Source of the DNA: Duganella sp. 1411
GTDB lineage: Bacteria; Pseudomonadota; Gammaproteobacteria; Burkholderiales; Burkholderiaceae_D
Direction of reading: 5' to 3'
DNA length: 64,000 nt
NCBI RefSeq assembly: GCF_017833525.1
Contig: NZ_JAFICD010000011.1
Span: 1 to 64,000, forward strand
This document shows positions 36,611 to 45,674 of the stretch, one piece after another. Under the pieces are notes generated by a model. It saw nothing but the letters and a program-made list of their open reading frames with translations. It searched no databases and was not told the DNA's origin. Numbering within the stretch: the stretch's first letter is position 1; the number at the start of each line of letters is the position of its first letter. The position numbers and the translations under genes were made by a program.

Positions 36611-36765
36611 GTAGGGCGGATTAGCGCAGCGTAATCCGCCAAGCGCCGTCGGCGGCTCATGGCGGATTACAGCGTTCCGCCTCTCAAGGCCTACCGGCAG
36701 GTAGGCCGTGCCATCGATGTGCCCCCGGGGCGGATTGGCGGGCATTGCCCGCTAATCCGCCCTAC
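36611..36765. repeat. REP-like palindrome cluster (family A, copy 4)
   Basis: A forward GTAG unit at 36611 and a reverse unit ending CTAC at 36765 enclose a middle part with further GGCGGATTAC and CAAGGCC-TACCGGCAGGTA-GGCC pieces. It has the same organisation as the copy at 2157-2317, so the longer form is itself a recurring unit. Confidence 0.8.
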
Positions 36766-36777
36766 GATATCCGGGGT

Positions 36778-37665
36778 TTATTGTGGCTTGATCATGTCAT
36801 ACAAGGCCCGCGCGGCCGGCGACAGGTGGCCGGCCTTGCGCGTGATCAGCGCCAACTGGCGCGAGATGGTCGGTTCCTTGAGCTTGATGATGCGCAGGCG
36901 CGGGTAAGTGCCCTTCTGGATCGCCAGATTGGGCACGATGGCCGCCGCCACGCCGGCCGCCGCCAGCCCGATGGCGGTGGAGCTGCGCTGCACCTCGTAC
37001 TGGAACTGCAGGCTCAGATTCATGCTCTTGTCGCCGAGGTAGCTGTCGAGCAGCGCGCGGTTGCCGTTGACGTCTCCCGAGAAGATCAGCGGGTAGGGCT
37101 GGATCTGCGCCCACGTCAGCGCGCGGCGTTTGGCCAGCGCGTGGTCGTCGCGGCACAGCAGCACGAATTCGTCCTGCACCACCGGCACCGACACCAGCTC
37201 CGGATGCGTGCTGCCGGACAGGTTGATGCCGAATTCCGCCTCGCGGCTCAACACCGCCTCGGCCACCCGCGCGGACGCGTGGTCCAGTATCTTGACGCGG
37301 TTGCCGGGAAAGCGCGCCGAATAGTCGCGAATAATCTCGGGCAGGAACTGGATCCCCGCCGTCGGCACGCTGGCGATCGAGATGTCGCCGCGCTGCGCCT
37401 TGCCGGTCTCGCGGATTTCGGTCAGCGTCGACGACAGCTCCCGCAGCAGCCGGCGCGCCTGCGGCAGGAAGTCCTTGCCGATGCTGGTCAGCGCGATGGT
37501 GCGCGTGGTGCGCTCGACCAGCACCACGCCCAGGAACGCCTCGAGGTTGCGCAACCGCTGCGTGACGGCGGTCTGGGTTACGTGCAGCGTGTGCGCCGCC
37601 TTCTGAAAACCGCCGAAGTCCGCGATCGCGACAAACGCCTGCACGCCAAGGATATCGATTTTCAT
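36778..37665 (-). CDS. LysR family transcriptional regulator
   Basis: A 295-residue regulator with the N-terminal helix-turn-helix (FQKAAHTLHVTQTAVTQRLRNLE) and a periplasmic-binding-like effector domain. It is transcribed away from the chromate transporter pair, with a perfect 12-bp palindrome in the spacer, and is probably their regulator. The effector is unknown. Confidence 0.87.
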   Translation of the reverse strand: MKIDILGVQAFVAIADFGGFQKAAHTLHVTQTAVTQRLRNLEAFLGVVLVERTTRTIALTSIGKDFLPQARRLLRELSSTLTEIRETGKAQRGDISIASVPTAGIQFLPEIIRDYSARFPGNRVKILDHASARVAEAVLSREAEFGINLSGSTHPELVSVPVVQDEFVLLCRDDHALAKRRALTWAQIQPYPLIFSGDVNGNRALLDSYLGDKSMNLSLQFQYEVQRSSTAIGLAAAGVAAAIVPNLAIQKGTYPRLRIIKLKEPTISRQLALITRKAGHLSPAARALYDMIKPQ

Positions 37666-37702
37666 GCCCGGGCTTTCATCAATTTATTGAATGAATGGTC
37701 CA

Positions 37703-37714
37703 AATGAATTCATT
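37703..37714. promoter_or_regulatory. Palindromic operator candidate between LysR and chromate transporter genes
   Basis: AATGAATTCATT is a perfect 12-bp palindrome; a second partial copy (TTGAATGAAT) lies at 37687-37696. The position in a 105-base divergent spacer fits a LysR binding site. Confidence 0.45.
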
Positions 37715-37770
37715 GTACTTATATTTCGCGAAGGAGGAAAATTCCGCCATCGAGTCCAGGAGCACACATC

Positions 37771-38370
37771 ATGCACAGCCAGGCGGGCGCGCTGACGCAG
37801 CGCACAGACCAATTGTCACCGGCGACGATTTTCTTCGTCTTCTCCAGGCTGGCGTTGATGGGCTTTGGCGGCGTGATGCCGTTCGCCTACCGCGCGCTGG
37901 TCGAACAGCACAAGTGGCTCACGGCCGAGGAATTCGCCAAATGCATGGCGCTGAGCCAGATGCTGCCCGGGCCGACCGTGTGCAACGTCGGCCTGATGGT
38001 CGGCAACCGCTATGCCGGCATCGCCGGCGCGCTGGCCGCCGTCGGCGGCTTGATCATCGGCCCCTTTTTCATCGTCATCGGCCTGGGTGTGCTCTACCAG
38101 CAGTTCGGCGATCTGGCGGTCATGCGGCGCGCGATCGGCGGCATGGCGGCCGTCGCGGCGGGGCTGATCCTGGCGACGGCGGCCAAGATGGCGATGGCGA
38201 TGTTCGCCAAGGCCCGCTGGCGCCGCCAGCACGACCAGTTCAAGCTGCTGCTGATGGTGCTGGCCTTTATCGCGCTGGGGCTGTTGAAGTGGCCGCTGGC
38301 GCTGGTGTTCTGCGTGCTGGCGCCGTTGGGCACCGCCGCTTTCTATCTGCTGGGAGAACGACATGAATGA
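37771..38370 (+). CDS. chrA: Chromate transporter, N-terminal half (short-chain CHR)
   Basis: A 199-residue membrane protein of the short CHR group, which pairs with a second half to form one efflux unit. It shows the CHR signature FGGVMPFAYRALVEQHKWL and the MLPGPTVCNVGLMVG motif. Chromate is the known substrate of the family, but many short-chain members are untested. It overlaps the next gene by eight bases. Confidence 0.86.
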   Translation: MHSQAGALTQRTDQLSPATIFFVFSRLALMGFGGVMPFAYRALVEQHKWLTAEEFAKCMALSQMLPGPTVCNVGLMVGNRYAGIAGALAAVGGLIIGPFFIVIGLGVLYQQFGDLAVMRRAIGGMAAVAAGLILATAAKMAMAMFAKARWRRQHDQFKLLLMVLAFIALGLLKWPLALVFCVLAPLGTAAFYLLGERHE

Positions 38371-38896
38371 GCCATCCCCCGTCGCCGAACTGTCGCTGCA
38401 TATCGCGCTGATGTCGCTGATGGCCGTCGGCGGCGGCGTGGTGCTGCTGGCGCCGCAGGTCGGGCAGTACGTGGTCGAAGGCCGGCACTGGCTGAGCAAC
38501 GAGCAGTTCTCCGCCGCCTACGCCATCGCCCAGGCGGCGCCCGGTCCCAACCTGCTGTTCATCTCGTTGGTGGGATGGCTGATCGGCGGCTGGTCCGGCG
38601 CCATCATGACGACCGTCGCCGTGATCGTGCCGTCGACCTTGTTGACGCTCAGCGCCATCCGCTGGCACGCGGGCCGCGCCGGCGGCCGCTTGTCGCGCGC
38701 GCTGGGCGAGGCCTTCGGCCCGATGTCGATCGGCTTGATGGCGGCCACCGCCTGGCTGTTCACCGGCATCTCCAACACCGACTGGCGCGCCGATGTCGTG
38801 ACCTTGTTGTCGGCGCTGATCCTGCTGCGCACCAAAGTCAATCCGGTGCTGCTGATCGCCGCCGGCGCCGCCGCCGGCGCGCTGCAAGTGATCTGA
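38363..38896 (+). CDS. chrA: Chromate transporter, C-terminal half (short-chain CHR)
   Basis: A 177-residue membrane partner of the preceding protein. It has the matching signature GGVVLLAPQVGQYVVEGRHWL and APGPNLLFISLVGW. The two halves normally sit antiparallel in the membrane. GGAGAA lies before the ATG inside the first gene, so the two are translated together. Confidence 0.86.
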   Translation: MNEPSPVAELSLHIALMSLMAVGGGVVLLAPQVGQYVVEGRHWLSNEQFSAAYAIAQAAPGPNLLFISLVGWLIGGWSGAIMTTVAVIVPSTLLTLSAIRWHAGRAGGRLSRALGEAFGPMSIGLMAATAWLFTGISNTDWRADVVTLLSALILLRTKVNPVLLIAAGAAAGALQVI

Positions 38897-38903
38897 TTCA
38901 GGA

Positions 38904-38992
38904 CAACCCCCTCCAGCGACTCGCGATACGCGAGCGTTACCACTTAGGGGTCGTACCCCGCGGGGTACGACCCCGCTCGGCCGTGCGGGTTT
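38904..38992. repeat. GGGGTCGTACCCC palindrome element (family C, copy 4)
   Basis: Core arms GGGGTCGTACCCC / GGGGTACGACCCC at 38947-38974. The left side (GCGATACGCGAGCGTTACCA) and right side (CGGCCGTGCGGGTT) match copy 1 in inverse orientation. It lies between convergent genes. Confidence 0.85.
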
Positions 38993-39011
38993 GCCGCCCC
39001 AACAAAATGGG

Positions 39012-39989
39012 CTACTGCGCGCGAGCCTTGAGGGTCGCCGACGGGCACAGGCCGAACAGCTTGCGGTAGTCGCTGGAGAACTGGCTGAAGTTACTCAAGC
39101 CCCAGGCGTCGGCGACGTCGCCGATCGCCACCCGGCCCGGCGCGCCCTGGTTCAATTGGCGGCGCACGCCGTTCAGGCGCATCAGGCGCAGGTACAGCAT
39201 CGGGCTCATGCCCAGCACATCCTCGAAACAGTATTGCAAGGTGCGCCGGCTCACGTGCACCCGCTCGCACAGCTCCGGCACCGTGACCGCCTCGCCGCGG
39301 TGGGCGTCGAGGTATTCGCGCGCCAGCGCCACCACGCGCCGGCGCCGCTGCAGGCTGGCGGCCAGCGCCGGTTCGACGCAGCGGTGGTCCAGCATGTCGA
39401 GCAGCGCCAGCAGCACGGCCTGGCGCCACGCCGGGTCGGGATCGCCCGCGCCCGCGTCCGCCGTCGCGTCCTCCGGCAGCAGCCGCGCCAAGGTGCGCAC
39501 GAAGGCCGCGCGCTCGGTGGCGTCGACCCGCAGCAGGTCGGCCGACTGCACGCGCCGCCAGTCGATTTCGCAGCCGTGCGCCAGCGCCGTCTCGGCCAGC
39601 AGCTGGCGGCTGGCGACCACGCCGTAGATGCGGTAATCGCTGGGCGTGACCAGCTCGAACTCGACATTGCCCGGCTGGACCATGATGGCGTCGGCCCCGG
39701 TCTGGCGGCCGTTGATGCGCGTGGCCGACACGTGCTCGGGCAGGCCGAACCAGATCGCGTCCGGCCACACGCGGCACGACTGCCGCACCGACTGGCTCAG
39801 CGTCTCGCGGAACACTTGTAGCTGCGGTAACTGACGTTCCGTCAGGGCACCGCGAAACAGCCCCGGGCTGATTTGGTCGTAGCGCTGCTGCCAGTTGGTC
39901 AGCTCGCCGGCCAACTGGTCGGCGTCGTGCGCCAGCACCGTGCGCACCCCGCGCGCATGGTGCAACAACTGTGTTGCAGTCTGGTGCAT
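39012..39989 (-). CDS. AraC family regulator of ethanolamine use (EutR-like)
   Basis: A 325-residue regulator. The C-terminal third has the AraC double helix-turn-helix (VPELCERVHVSRRTLQYCFEDVLGMSP and DVADAWGLSNFSQFSSDYRKLFG). The N-terminal part resembles the EutR effector domain. GGGAGGG lies before the ATG. It diverges from the ethanolamine permease gene and is near eutB-eutC, so it most likely activates them with ethanolamine and cobalamin as signals, as E. coli EutR does; that last point is by analogy. Confidence 0.82.
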   Translation of the reverse strand: MHQTATQLLHHARGVRTVLAHDADQLAGELTNWQQRYDQISPGLFRGALTERQLPQLQVFRETLSQSVRQSCRVWPDAIWFGLPEHVSATRINGRQTGADAIMVQPGNVEFELVTPSDYRIYGVVASRQLLAETALAHGCEIDWRRVQSADLLRVDATERAAFVRTLARLLPEDATADAGAGDPDPAWRQAVLLALLDMLDHRCVEPALAASLQRRRRVVALAREYLDAHRGEAVTVPELCERVHVSRRTLQYCFEDVLGMSPMLYLRLMRLNGVRRQLNQGAPGRVAIGDVADAWGLSNFSQFSSDYRKLFGLCPSATLKARAQ

Positions 39990-40166
39990 ATCGATTTCCC
40001 TCCCGCTGTGGTTTTTCCCGACGTCGCCCTTAGAGCGGGCTCAACTTTGCCGATTTCCGATAACGCCGGCCCGCGCCCCGCTTCTATACTGAAATCCGCA
40101 GCAACTTCCATACCCGCCCGGACCGCACGTCCCGCCGGGCCACGCGGCTACATTAGGGGAAAAAAT

Positions 40167-41546
40167 ATGAACGCAAAACAGGCGGCCGGCCAGCCCGCGC
40201 TGCAGCAGACGCTGAGCACCTTCCAGCTGTGGGGCATCGCCGTCGGGCTGGTCATCTCCGGCGAATACTTCGGCTGGAGCTATGGCTGGGCCTCGGCCGG
40301 CACCCTCGGCTTCACCATCACCGCGCTGTTCGTCGCGGCCATGTACACCACCTTCATCTTCAGCTTCACCGAGCTGACCACGTCGATCCCGCACGCCGGC
40401 GGCCCGTTCGCCTACAGCAAGCGCGCCTTCGGCCCGGCCGGCGGCTACCTGGCCGGTGCCGCCACCCTGATCGAGTTCGTGTTCGCGCCGCCGGCCATCG
40501 CGCTGGCCATCGGTGCCTACCTCAACGTGCAGTTCCCGCAGGTCGATCCCAAGCTGGCGGCGGTCGGCGCCTACGCCGTGTTCATGACGCTCAACATCGT
40601 CGGCGTGCAGGTCGCCGCCACCTTCGAGCTGTTGATGGCGCTGCTGGCCATCTTCGAGCTGCTGGTGTTCATGGGCGTGGTCGCGCCGGGCTTCTCGATG
40701 GCCCACTTCGTCAAGGGCGGCTGGTCGGGCGCCGACAGCTTCAGCCTCGCTTCGATCCCCGGCATGTTCGCCGCGATCCCGTTCGCGATCTGGTTCTTCC
40801 TGGCGATCGAGGGCGTGGCGATGGCGGCCGAGGAGGCCAAGGACCCGCAACGCTCGATCCCGATCGCCTACATCACCGGCATCATCACCTTGGTGCTGCT
40901 GGCCATCGGCGTGATGGTGTTCGCCGGCGGCGCCGGCGACTGGACCAAGCTGGCCAACATCAACGACCCGCTGCCGCAGGCGATGAAACTGATCGTCGGC
41001 GAACACAGCGGCTGGCTGCACATGCTGGTGTGGCTCGGGCTGTTCGGCCTGATCGCCTCCTTCCACGGCATCATCCTCGGCTATTCGCGGCAGATCTACG
41101 CGCTGGCGCGCGAAGCCTACCTGCCGCATTATTTTGCCAGGATCCACCCGCGCTTCAAGACGCCGCACCGCGCCATCCTGGCCGGCGGCGCGGTCGGCAT
41201 CGCCGCCATCTACAGCGACGAGCTGATCAAGATCGGCGGCCTGACCCTGACCGCCAACATCGTCACGATGTCGGTGTTCGGCGCCATCACGATGTACATC
41301 ATCAGCATGCTCAGCCTGTTCAAGCTGCGCCGCGCCGAACCGCACATGGCACGGCCGTTCCGGGCGCCGTTCTACCCGCTGTTCCCGGCCATCGCGCTGG
41401 CCGGCGCCGTGGTCTGCATGGCGACGATGATCTATTACAACCCGCTGATCTTCGGCCTGTTCGTCGCCTTCCTTGCCGCCGGTTACGTGTTCTTCCTGCT
41501 CACCAAGGATAGCCGGCGCCAGCACGCCGCGCTGGACGCCGTCTGA
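40167..41546 (+). CDS. eat: Ethanolamine permease
   Basis: A 459-residue APC-type transporter with about 12 helices. The stretch LWGIAVGLVISGEYFGWSYGW and the later IEGVAMAAEEAKDPQRSIP identify the ethanolamine permease group. It imports ethanolamine for the lyase encoded downstream. AGGGGA lies before ATG 40167. The open frame upstream belongs to the divergent regulator's antisense. It is separated from eutB by a porin gene and two repeats. Confidence 0.9.
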   Translation: MNAKQAAGQPALQQTLSTFQLWGIAVGLVISGEYFGWSYGWASAGTLGFTITALFVAAMYTTFIFSFTELTTSIPHAGGPFAYSKRAFGPAGGYLAGAATLIEFVFAPPAIALAIGAYLNVQFPQVDPKLAAVGAYAVFMTLNIVGVQVAATFELLMALLAIFELLVFMGVVAPGFSMAHFVKGGWSGADSFSLASIPGMFAAIPFAIWFFLAIEGVAMAAEEAKDPQRSIPIAYITGIITLVLLAIGVMVFAGGAGDWTKLANINDPLPQAMKLIVGEHSGWLHMLVWLGLFGLIASFHGIILGYSRQIYALAREAYLPHYFARIHPRFKTPHRAILAGGAVGIAAIYSDELIKIGGLTLTANIVTMSVFGAITMYIISMLSLFKLRRAEPHMARPFRAPFYPLFPAIALAGAVVCMATMIYYNPLIFGLFVAFLAAGYVFFLLTKDSRRQHAALDAV

Positions 41547-41551
41547 CAGTA

Positions 41552-41612
41552 CAACCCGCAATGCGGCCGCATGGGGTCGGACCCCGTGGGGTCCGACCCC
41601 GGTTTCCGGGGT
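41552..41612. repeat. GGGGTCGGACCCC palindrome element (family C, copy 5)
   Basis: Core arms GGGGTCGGACCCC and GGGGTCCGACCCC at 41573-41600, with CAACCCGC on the left. It lies between the permease and porin genes, transcribed in the same direction, so if it folds in RNA it could lower read-through. Confidence 0.78.
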
Positions 41613-41673
41613 GCGGGGTGGCCGCCGCAAGCAACCCAAAAAAGACCATCACCCACAACAGGAGTATCACGAC

Positions 41674-42486
41674 ATGTCCCCGAAAATCCTCAGACTCGCC
41701 GCCACCTGTTTCGCCCTGGCTTCCGGCGCCGCGCTGGCGGCCGATGCCGCACCGGCCGCCGCCCCCGACTGGACCGAGAGCGGCAACGTCACCGCCGTCT
41801 CCGACTACCTGTTCCGCGGCATTTCGCAGACGCAAGCCAAGCCCACGGCGCAGGGCAACCTCGACTTCACGCACGCCAGCGGCTTCTACGTCGGCCTGTT
41901 CGGCTCGGGCGTCTCGCACGCGGCCTACAACAACGGCGCCGGCTCGGAGATCGACGTCTACGGCGGCTACCGCCACAACCTGAACGCCGACACCGTGCTC
42001 GACGCCGGCCTGGTCACCTACTGGTTCCCCGGCGCGCATTACACGGCGGGCGGCAAGGACATCAAGTACCATACGCAGGAGGCCAAGCTGGGCGTCAACA
42101 TCGGCAGCTTCAACGCCTACGGCTGGGTATCGCTGAGCCGGTACTGGTTCGGCTTCGCGTTGCAGCCGAACACGGGCGAGCTGGTCGACACGCGCGGCAC
42201 CCTGTATGGCGAGCTGAACTGGAATCCGGAACTGGCGCCGGGGCTGAACTTGAACCTCCACGCCGGCAAGCAGAACGTGCGCCATATGAGCGCGTTCAAT
42301 TTCTACGACGTCAAGGCGGGGGTGACCAAGACGATGGACAAATGGTCGTTCGCGGCGGCGGCGGTGTACAACAGTGGCGACGCCAGCAAGAACGGCACGC
42401 CGTTGTGGACCTTCTTCAACGCCGACGGCAGCGGCAAGAACGTGGTGCAAAAGCGGCTGCTGGTCACGGCCACGCGCACCTTTTAA
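41674..42486 (+). CDS. TorF family putative porin
   Basis: A 270-residue outer membrane protein with a signal peptide cut near ALAAD (residue 22). The mature start NVTAVSDYLFRGISQTQ is the typical Gcw_chp/TorF signature, and the chain ends in Phe as outer membrane barrels do. AGGAG lies nine bases before ATG 41674. Its place between the permease and eutBC suggests it lets ethanolamine or a related solute cross the outer membrane; that is inference. Confidence 0.86.
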   Translation: MSPKILRLAATCFALASGAALAADAAPAAAPDWTESGNVTAVSDYLFRGISQTQAKPTAQGNLDFTHASGFYVGLFGSGVSHAAYNNGAGSEIDVYGGYRHNLNADTVLDAGLVTYWFPGAHYTAGGKDIKYHTQEAKLGVNIGSFNAYGWVSLSRYWFGFALQPNTGELVDTRGTLYGELNWNPELAPGLNLNLHAGKQNVRHMSAFNFYDVKAGVTKTMDKWSFAAAAVYNSGDASKNGTPLWTFFNADGSGKNVVQKRLLVTATRTF

Positions 42487-42496
42487 TACCTATGGA

Positions 42497-42597
42497 ACAC
42501 GTAGGGCGGATTAGCGCAGCGTAATCGGCCATGGTTGGGCCGCCGACGGCGCATCGATGGCCGATTACGGCGTTCCGCCTAATCCGCCCTACGTGTT
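42497..42597. repeat. REP-like palindrome pair (family A, copy 5)
   Basis: AACACGTAGGGCGGATTA and its complement form perfect outer arms, as in copy 1. The inner part carries GTAATCGGCC and GGCCGATTAC, where both arms changed G/C together (CGGCC instead of CCGCC), a compensated change that keeps the stem. Confidence 0.85.
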
Positions 42598-42629
42598 AAC
42601 GAGGCATAGGCGATAGCATCGGAGACAAC

Positions 42630-44021
42630 ATGAGCAGCTTCTCGCACACGGTGGGCAGCAAGACCTACCAGTTCCGCGACCTCAAGGACCTGATGGCGAA
42701 GGCCACGCCGGCGCGCTCGGGCGACCACCTGGCCGGGCTGGCCGCCGCCAGCGCCGAGGAACGCGTGGCCGCGCAGATGGCGCTGGCCGAGCTGCCGCTG
42801 ACGCTGTTCCTGAACGAACTGGTGATCCCCTACGAGCACGACGAGGTGACCCGCCTGATCATCGACGACCACGACCAGGCCGCCTTCGCCCGCATCGCCC
42901 ACCTGACCGTGGGCGACTTCCGCAACTGGCTGCTGGGCGACACGGCCGACGAAGCGGCGCTGGCCGCCGTCGCGCCCGGCGTCACGCCCGAGATGGCGGC
43001 GGCCGTCAGCAAGATCATGCGCATCCAGGACCTGATCCTGGTGGCGAAAAAATGCCGCGTCGTCACGCGCTTCCGCAACACCATCGGCCTGGAAGGCCGC
43101 ATGGCCACCCGGCTGCAACCGAACCACCCGACCGACGACGCCACCGGCATCGCCGCCAGCGTGCTCGACGGCCTGCTGTACGGCAGCGGCGACGCCGTCA
43201 TCGGCATCAACCCGGCCACCGACAACGTGCCGCAGGTGATCAAGATCGTCACCATGCTCGACGAGATCATCGCCCGCTACGGCATCCCCACGCAATCGTG
43301 CGTGCTGACCCACGTCACCAACACCATCGCCGCCATTGAGCGCGGCGCGCCGGTCGACCTGGTGTTCCAGTCGATCGCCGGCACCGAGGCGGCCAACGCC
43401 AGCTTCGGCATCCACCTCGCGCTGCTCGACGAGGCGCGCCAGGCGGCGCTGTCGCTGGGGCGCGGCACCGTCGGCGACAACGTCATGTATTTCGAGACGG
43501 GGCAGGGCAGCGCGCTGTCGGCCAACGCCCACCACGGCGTCGACCAGCAAACCTGCGAAACGCGCGCCTACGCGGTGGCGCGCAAGTTCCAGCCGCTGCT
43601 GGTGAACTCGGTGGTCGGCTTCATCGGCCCGGAATACCTGTACGACGGCAAGCAGATCATCCGCGCCGGGCTGGAGGACCACTTCTGCGCCAAACTGCTG
43701 GGCCTGCCGATGGGCTGCGACGTCTGCTACACCAACCACGCCGAGGCCGACCAGGACGACATGGACATGCTGCTGACCCTGCTGGGCGCGGCCGGCTGCA
43801 CCTTCGTCATGGGCATCCCCGGCTCGGACGACATCATGCTCAACTATCAAACCACCTCGTTCCACGACGCGCTGTACGCGCGCCGCGTGCTGGGGCTGGG
43901 GACGGCGCCGGAATTCGACGCCTGGCTCAAGGCGATGCGCATCTTCACCGCCGACCAACGCGCCACCCTGGGCGACGCCATGCCGGCGGCGTTCCAGCGC
44001 GCGCTGGCCGGTTTGACCTAA
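42630..44021 (+). CDS. eutB: Ethanolamine ammonia-lyase large subunit
   Basis: A 463-residue catalytic subunit of the B12-dependent lyase that turns ethanolamine into acetaldehyde and ammonia. Family stretches include GRMATRLQPNHPTDD near 155, YFETGQGSALSANAHHG and CDVCYTNHAEADQDDMD. The length is near that of E. coli EutB (453). GGAG lies eight bases before the ATG. No shell-protein, reactivase (eutA) or acetaldehyde dehydrogenase gene is adjacent, so this is the simple cytosolic form of the pathway. Confidence 0.95.
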   Translation: MSSFSHTVGSKTYQFRDLKDLMAKATPARSGDHLAGLAAASAEERVAAQMALAELPLTLFLNELVIPYEHDEVTRLIIDDHDQAAFARIAHLTVGDFRNWLLGDTADEAALAAVAPGVTPEMAAAVSKIMRIQDLILVAKKCRVVTRFRNTIGLEGRMATRLQPNHPTDDATGIAASVLDGLLYGSGDAVIGINPATDNVPQVIKIVTMLDEIIARYGIPTQSCVLTHVTNTIAAIERGAPVDLVFQSIAGTEAANASFGIHLALLDEARQAALSLGRGTVGDNVMYFETGQGSALSANAHHGVDQQTCETRAYAVARKFQPLLVNSVVGFIGPEYLYDGKQIIRAGLEDHFCAKLLGLPMGCDVCYTNHAEADQDDMDMLLTLLGAAGCTFVMGIPGSDDIMLNYQTTSFHDALYARRVLGLGTAPEFDAWLKAMRIFTADQRATLGDAMPAAFQRALAGLT

Positions 44022-44042
44022 GTTGACCTAAGTTGACCTGAG
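44013..44042 (+). repeat. Three 10-bp tandem repeats over the eutB stop codon
   Basis: TTGACCTAAG, TTGACCTAAG and TTGACCTGAG follow each other directly. The first unit contains the eutB stop TAA. Such a short array can change length by slippage, which would alter the eutB-eutC spacing. Confidence 0.85.
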
Positions 44043-44055
44043 GCACGGGATATCT

Positions 44056-44913
44056 ATGGATGAAGCCGAAAACAACATCGTGGTCGGCCAGCCGGTGCCG
44101 GCAAGCGCCGACGGCGTGGTCACCGCCAACCCCTGGCAAGCGCTGCGGCGCTTCACGGCCGCGCGCATCGCGCTGGGGCGCAGCGGCGTCAGCCAGCCGA
44201 CGGCGCCGCAGCTGGCGTTCCAGCTGGCGCACGCGCGCGCCCGCGACGCCGTCCACCTGGCGCTGGACCAGGCCGCGCTGGGCGAGGCGCTGCTGGCCGG
44301 CTGCGGCCTGCGCGGCGTGGCGCTGCACAGTGCCGCGGCCAGCCGCGACATCTATCTGCAACGGCCCGACCTGGGCCGCCGGCTCGACGACGCCTCGCGC
44401 CAGGCGCTGCTGGCGCGGCGCGCGGCCGAACCGGGCGGCCACGACCTGGCGATCGTCGTCGCAGACGGCCTGTCGGCGCTGGCGATCGAGCAAAACGCCG
44501 TCCCCTTCCTCAAGATCCTGACGGCGCGCCTGGCGGCTGACGGCTGGACCCTGGCGCCGCCGGCCATCGTCGCCCAGGGCCGGGTGGCGGTCGGCGACGA
44601 GATCGGCGAGCTGCTGGGCGCGCGCGCCGTGGTGGTGCTGATCGGCGAGCGCCCGGGCCTGAGCTCGCCGGACAGCATGGGCCTGTACCTGACGTGGGCG
44701 CCGAAGGTCGGCCTGACCGACGCCGCGCGCAATTGCATCTCGAATGTGCGCCCGGCGGGCTTGACCTACGACGACGCAGCGTTCAAGCTTCACTATTTGC
44801 TGTCCGAGGCGCGCAAACGGCAGTTGTCCGGCGTCGCGCTCAAGGATGAAACGGCCACCGACAACCCCGCACTGGACGCGCCCCGGCGCAACTTCCTGCT
44901 CGACCACGACTAA
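44056..44913 (+). CDS. eutC: Ethanolamine ammonia-lyase small subunit
   Basis: A 285-residue partner of EutB that completes the B12 and substrate site. It carries FTAARIALGRSG near residue 35, IGERPGLSSPDSMGLYLT and ARNCISNVRPAGL. It starts 34 bases after eutB and is followed after six bases by a WYL regulator gene, so the three probably share a transcript. Confidence 0.94.
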   Translation: MDEAENNIVVGQPVPASADGVVTANPWQALRRFTAARIALGRSGVSQPTAPQLAFQLAHARARDAVHLALDQAALGEALLAGCGLRGVALHSAAASRDIYLQRPDLGRRLDDASRQALLARRAAEPGGHDLAIVVADGLSALAIEQNAVPFLKILTARLAADGWTLAPPAIVAQGRVAVGDEIGELLGARAVVVLIGERPGLSSPDSMGLYLTWAPKVGLTDAARNCISNVRPAGLTYDDAAFKLHYLLSEARKRQLSGVALKDETATDNPALDAPRRNFLLDHD

Positions 44914-44919
44914 ACCACC

Positions 44920-45615
44920 ATGAGCCGATCCGGCCGACTTTTTTTGCTGATGGACGCGATGCGCGGCTACCGCCGTCCCGTCACCGCCGCCCGCCTGGCC
45001 GAACAGCTGGGCGTATCCGAACGCACGATCTACCGCGACATCCAGACCCTGTCGAGCCTGGGCGCGCCGCTGGCGGGCGAGGCCGGCGTCGGTTACATGC
45101 TGAAAGCCGGCAGCTTCCTGCCGCCGCTGATGTTCAACGCCGACGAACTGGAGGCGCTGGTGCTGGGCGCGCGCTGGGTGCGCCGGCAGGGCGACGACGG
45201 CCTGGCCGCCGCCGCCACCAGCGCGCTGGCCAAGATCGCCACGGCCACGCCCCGGGACCTGCGCGACGACATGGCCGAAACCAGCCTGTGGGTGCCGCTG
45301 GGGAGCAAGCGTGGCGAAGCGGGCGACGTCCACGTGCGGCCGGTGCGCGAAGCGATCCGCTACCAGCACCGGCTGCGGCTGGACTACCGCGACGAGAAGG
45401 GCGCCGCCTCCGAGCGCATGGTGTGGCCGTTCGCGCTGGCGTTCTTCGAGGGCAGCCGGCTGCTGGCGGCGTGGTGCGAACTGCGCATGGCGTTCCGCCA
45501 CTTCCGCATCGACCGCATCGCCGCGGCCGAGACGACGGGGCAGCGCTACCCGGCGCGCCGCCACGACCTGCTGCGCACGTGGCGGCAGGAACACGCGATC
45601 CCGGAAGACTCCTGA
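44920..45615 (+). CDS. WYL domain transcriptional regulator (YafY type)
   Basis: A 231-residue protein with an N-terminal DeoR-like helix-turn-helix (TAARLAEQLGVSERTIYRDIQTL) and a C-terminal WYL domain (IRYQHRLRLDYRDEKG, VWPFALAFFEGSRLLAAWCELR). WYL proteins sense nucleotides or other small ligands. It starts six bases after eutC, but this type of regulator often sits by GST or VOC genes, and a GST follows, so it may control that gene instead. Confidence 0.87.
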   Translation: MSRSGRLFLLMDAMRGYRRPVTAARLAEQLGVSERTIYRDIQTLSSLGAPLAGEAGVGYMLKAGSFLPPLMFNADELEALVLGARWVRRQGDDGLAAAATSALAKIATATPRDLRDDMAETSLWVPLGSKRGEAGDVHVRPVREAIRYQHRLRLDYRDEKGAASERMVWPFALAFFEGSRLLAAWCELRMAFRHFRIDRIAAAETTGQRYPARRHDLLRTWRQEHAIPEDS

Positions 45616-45674
45616 CAAAAACTGTCGCGGGGTGGCCGTACGATGAAGTCCTCACAACTCATCGGAGCAATGCC

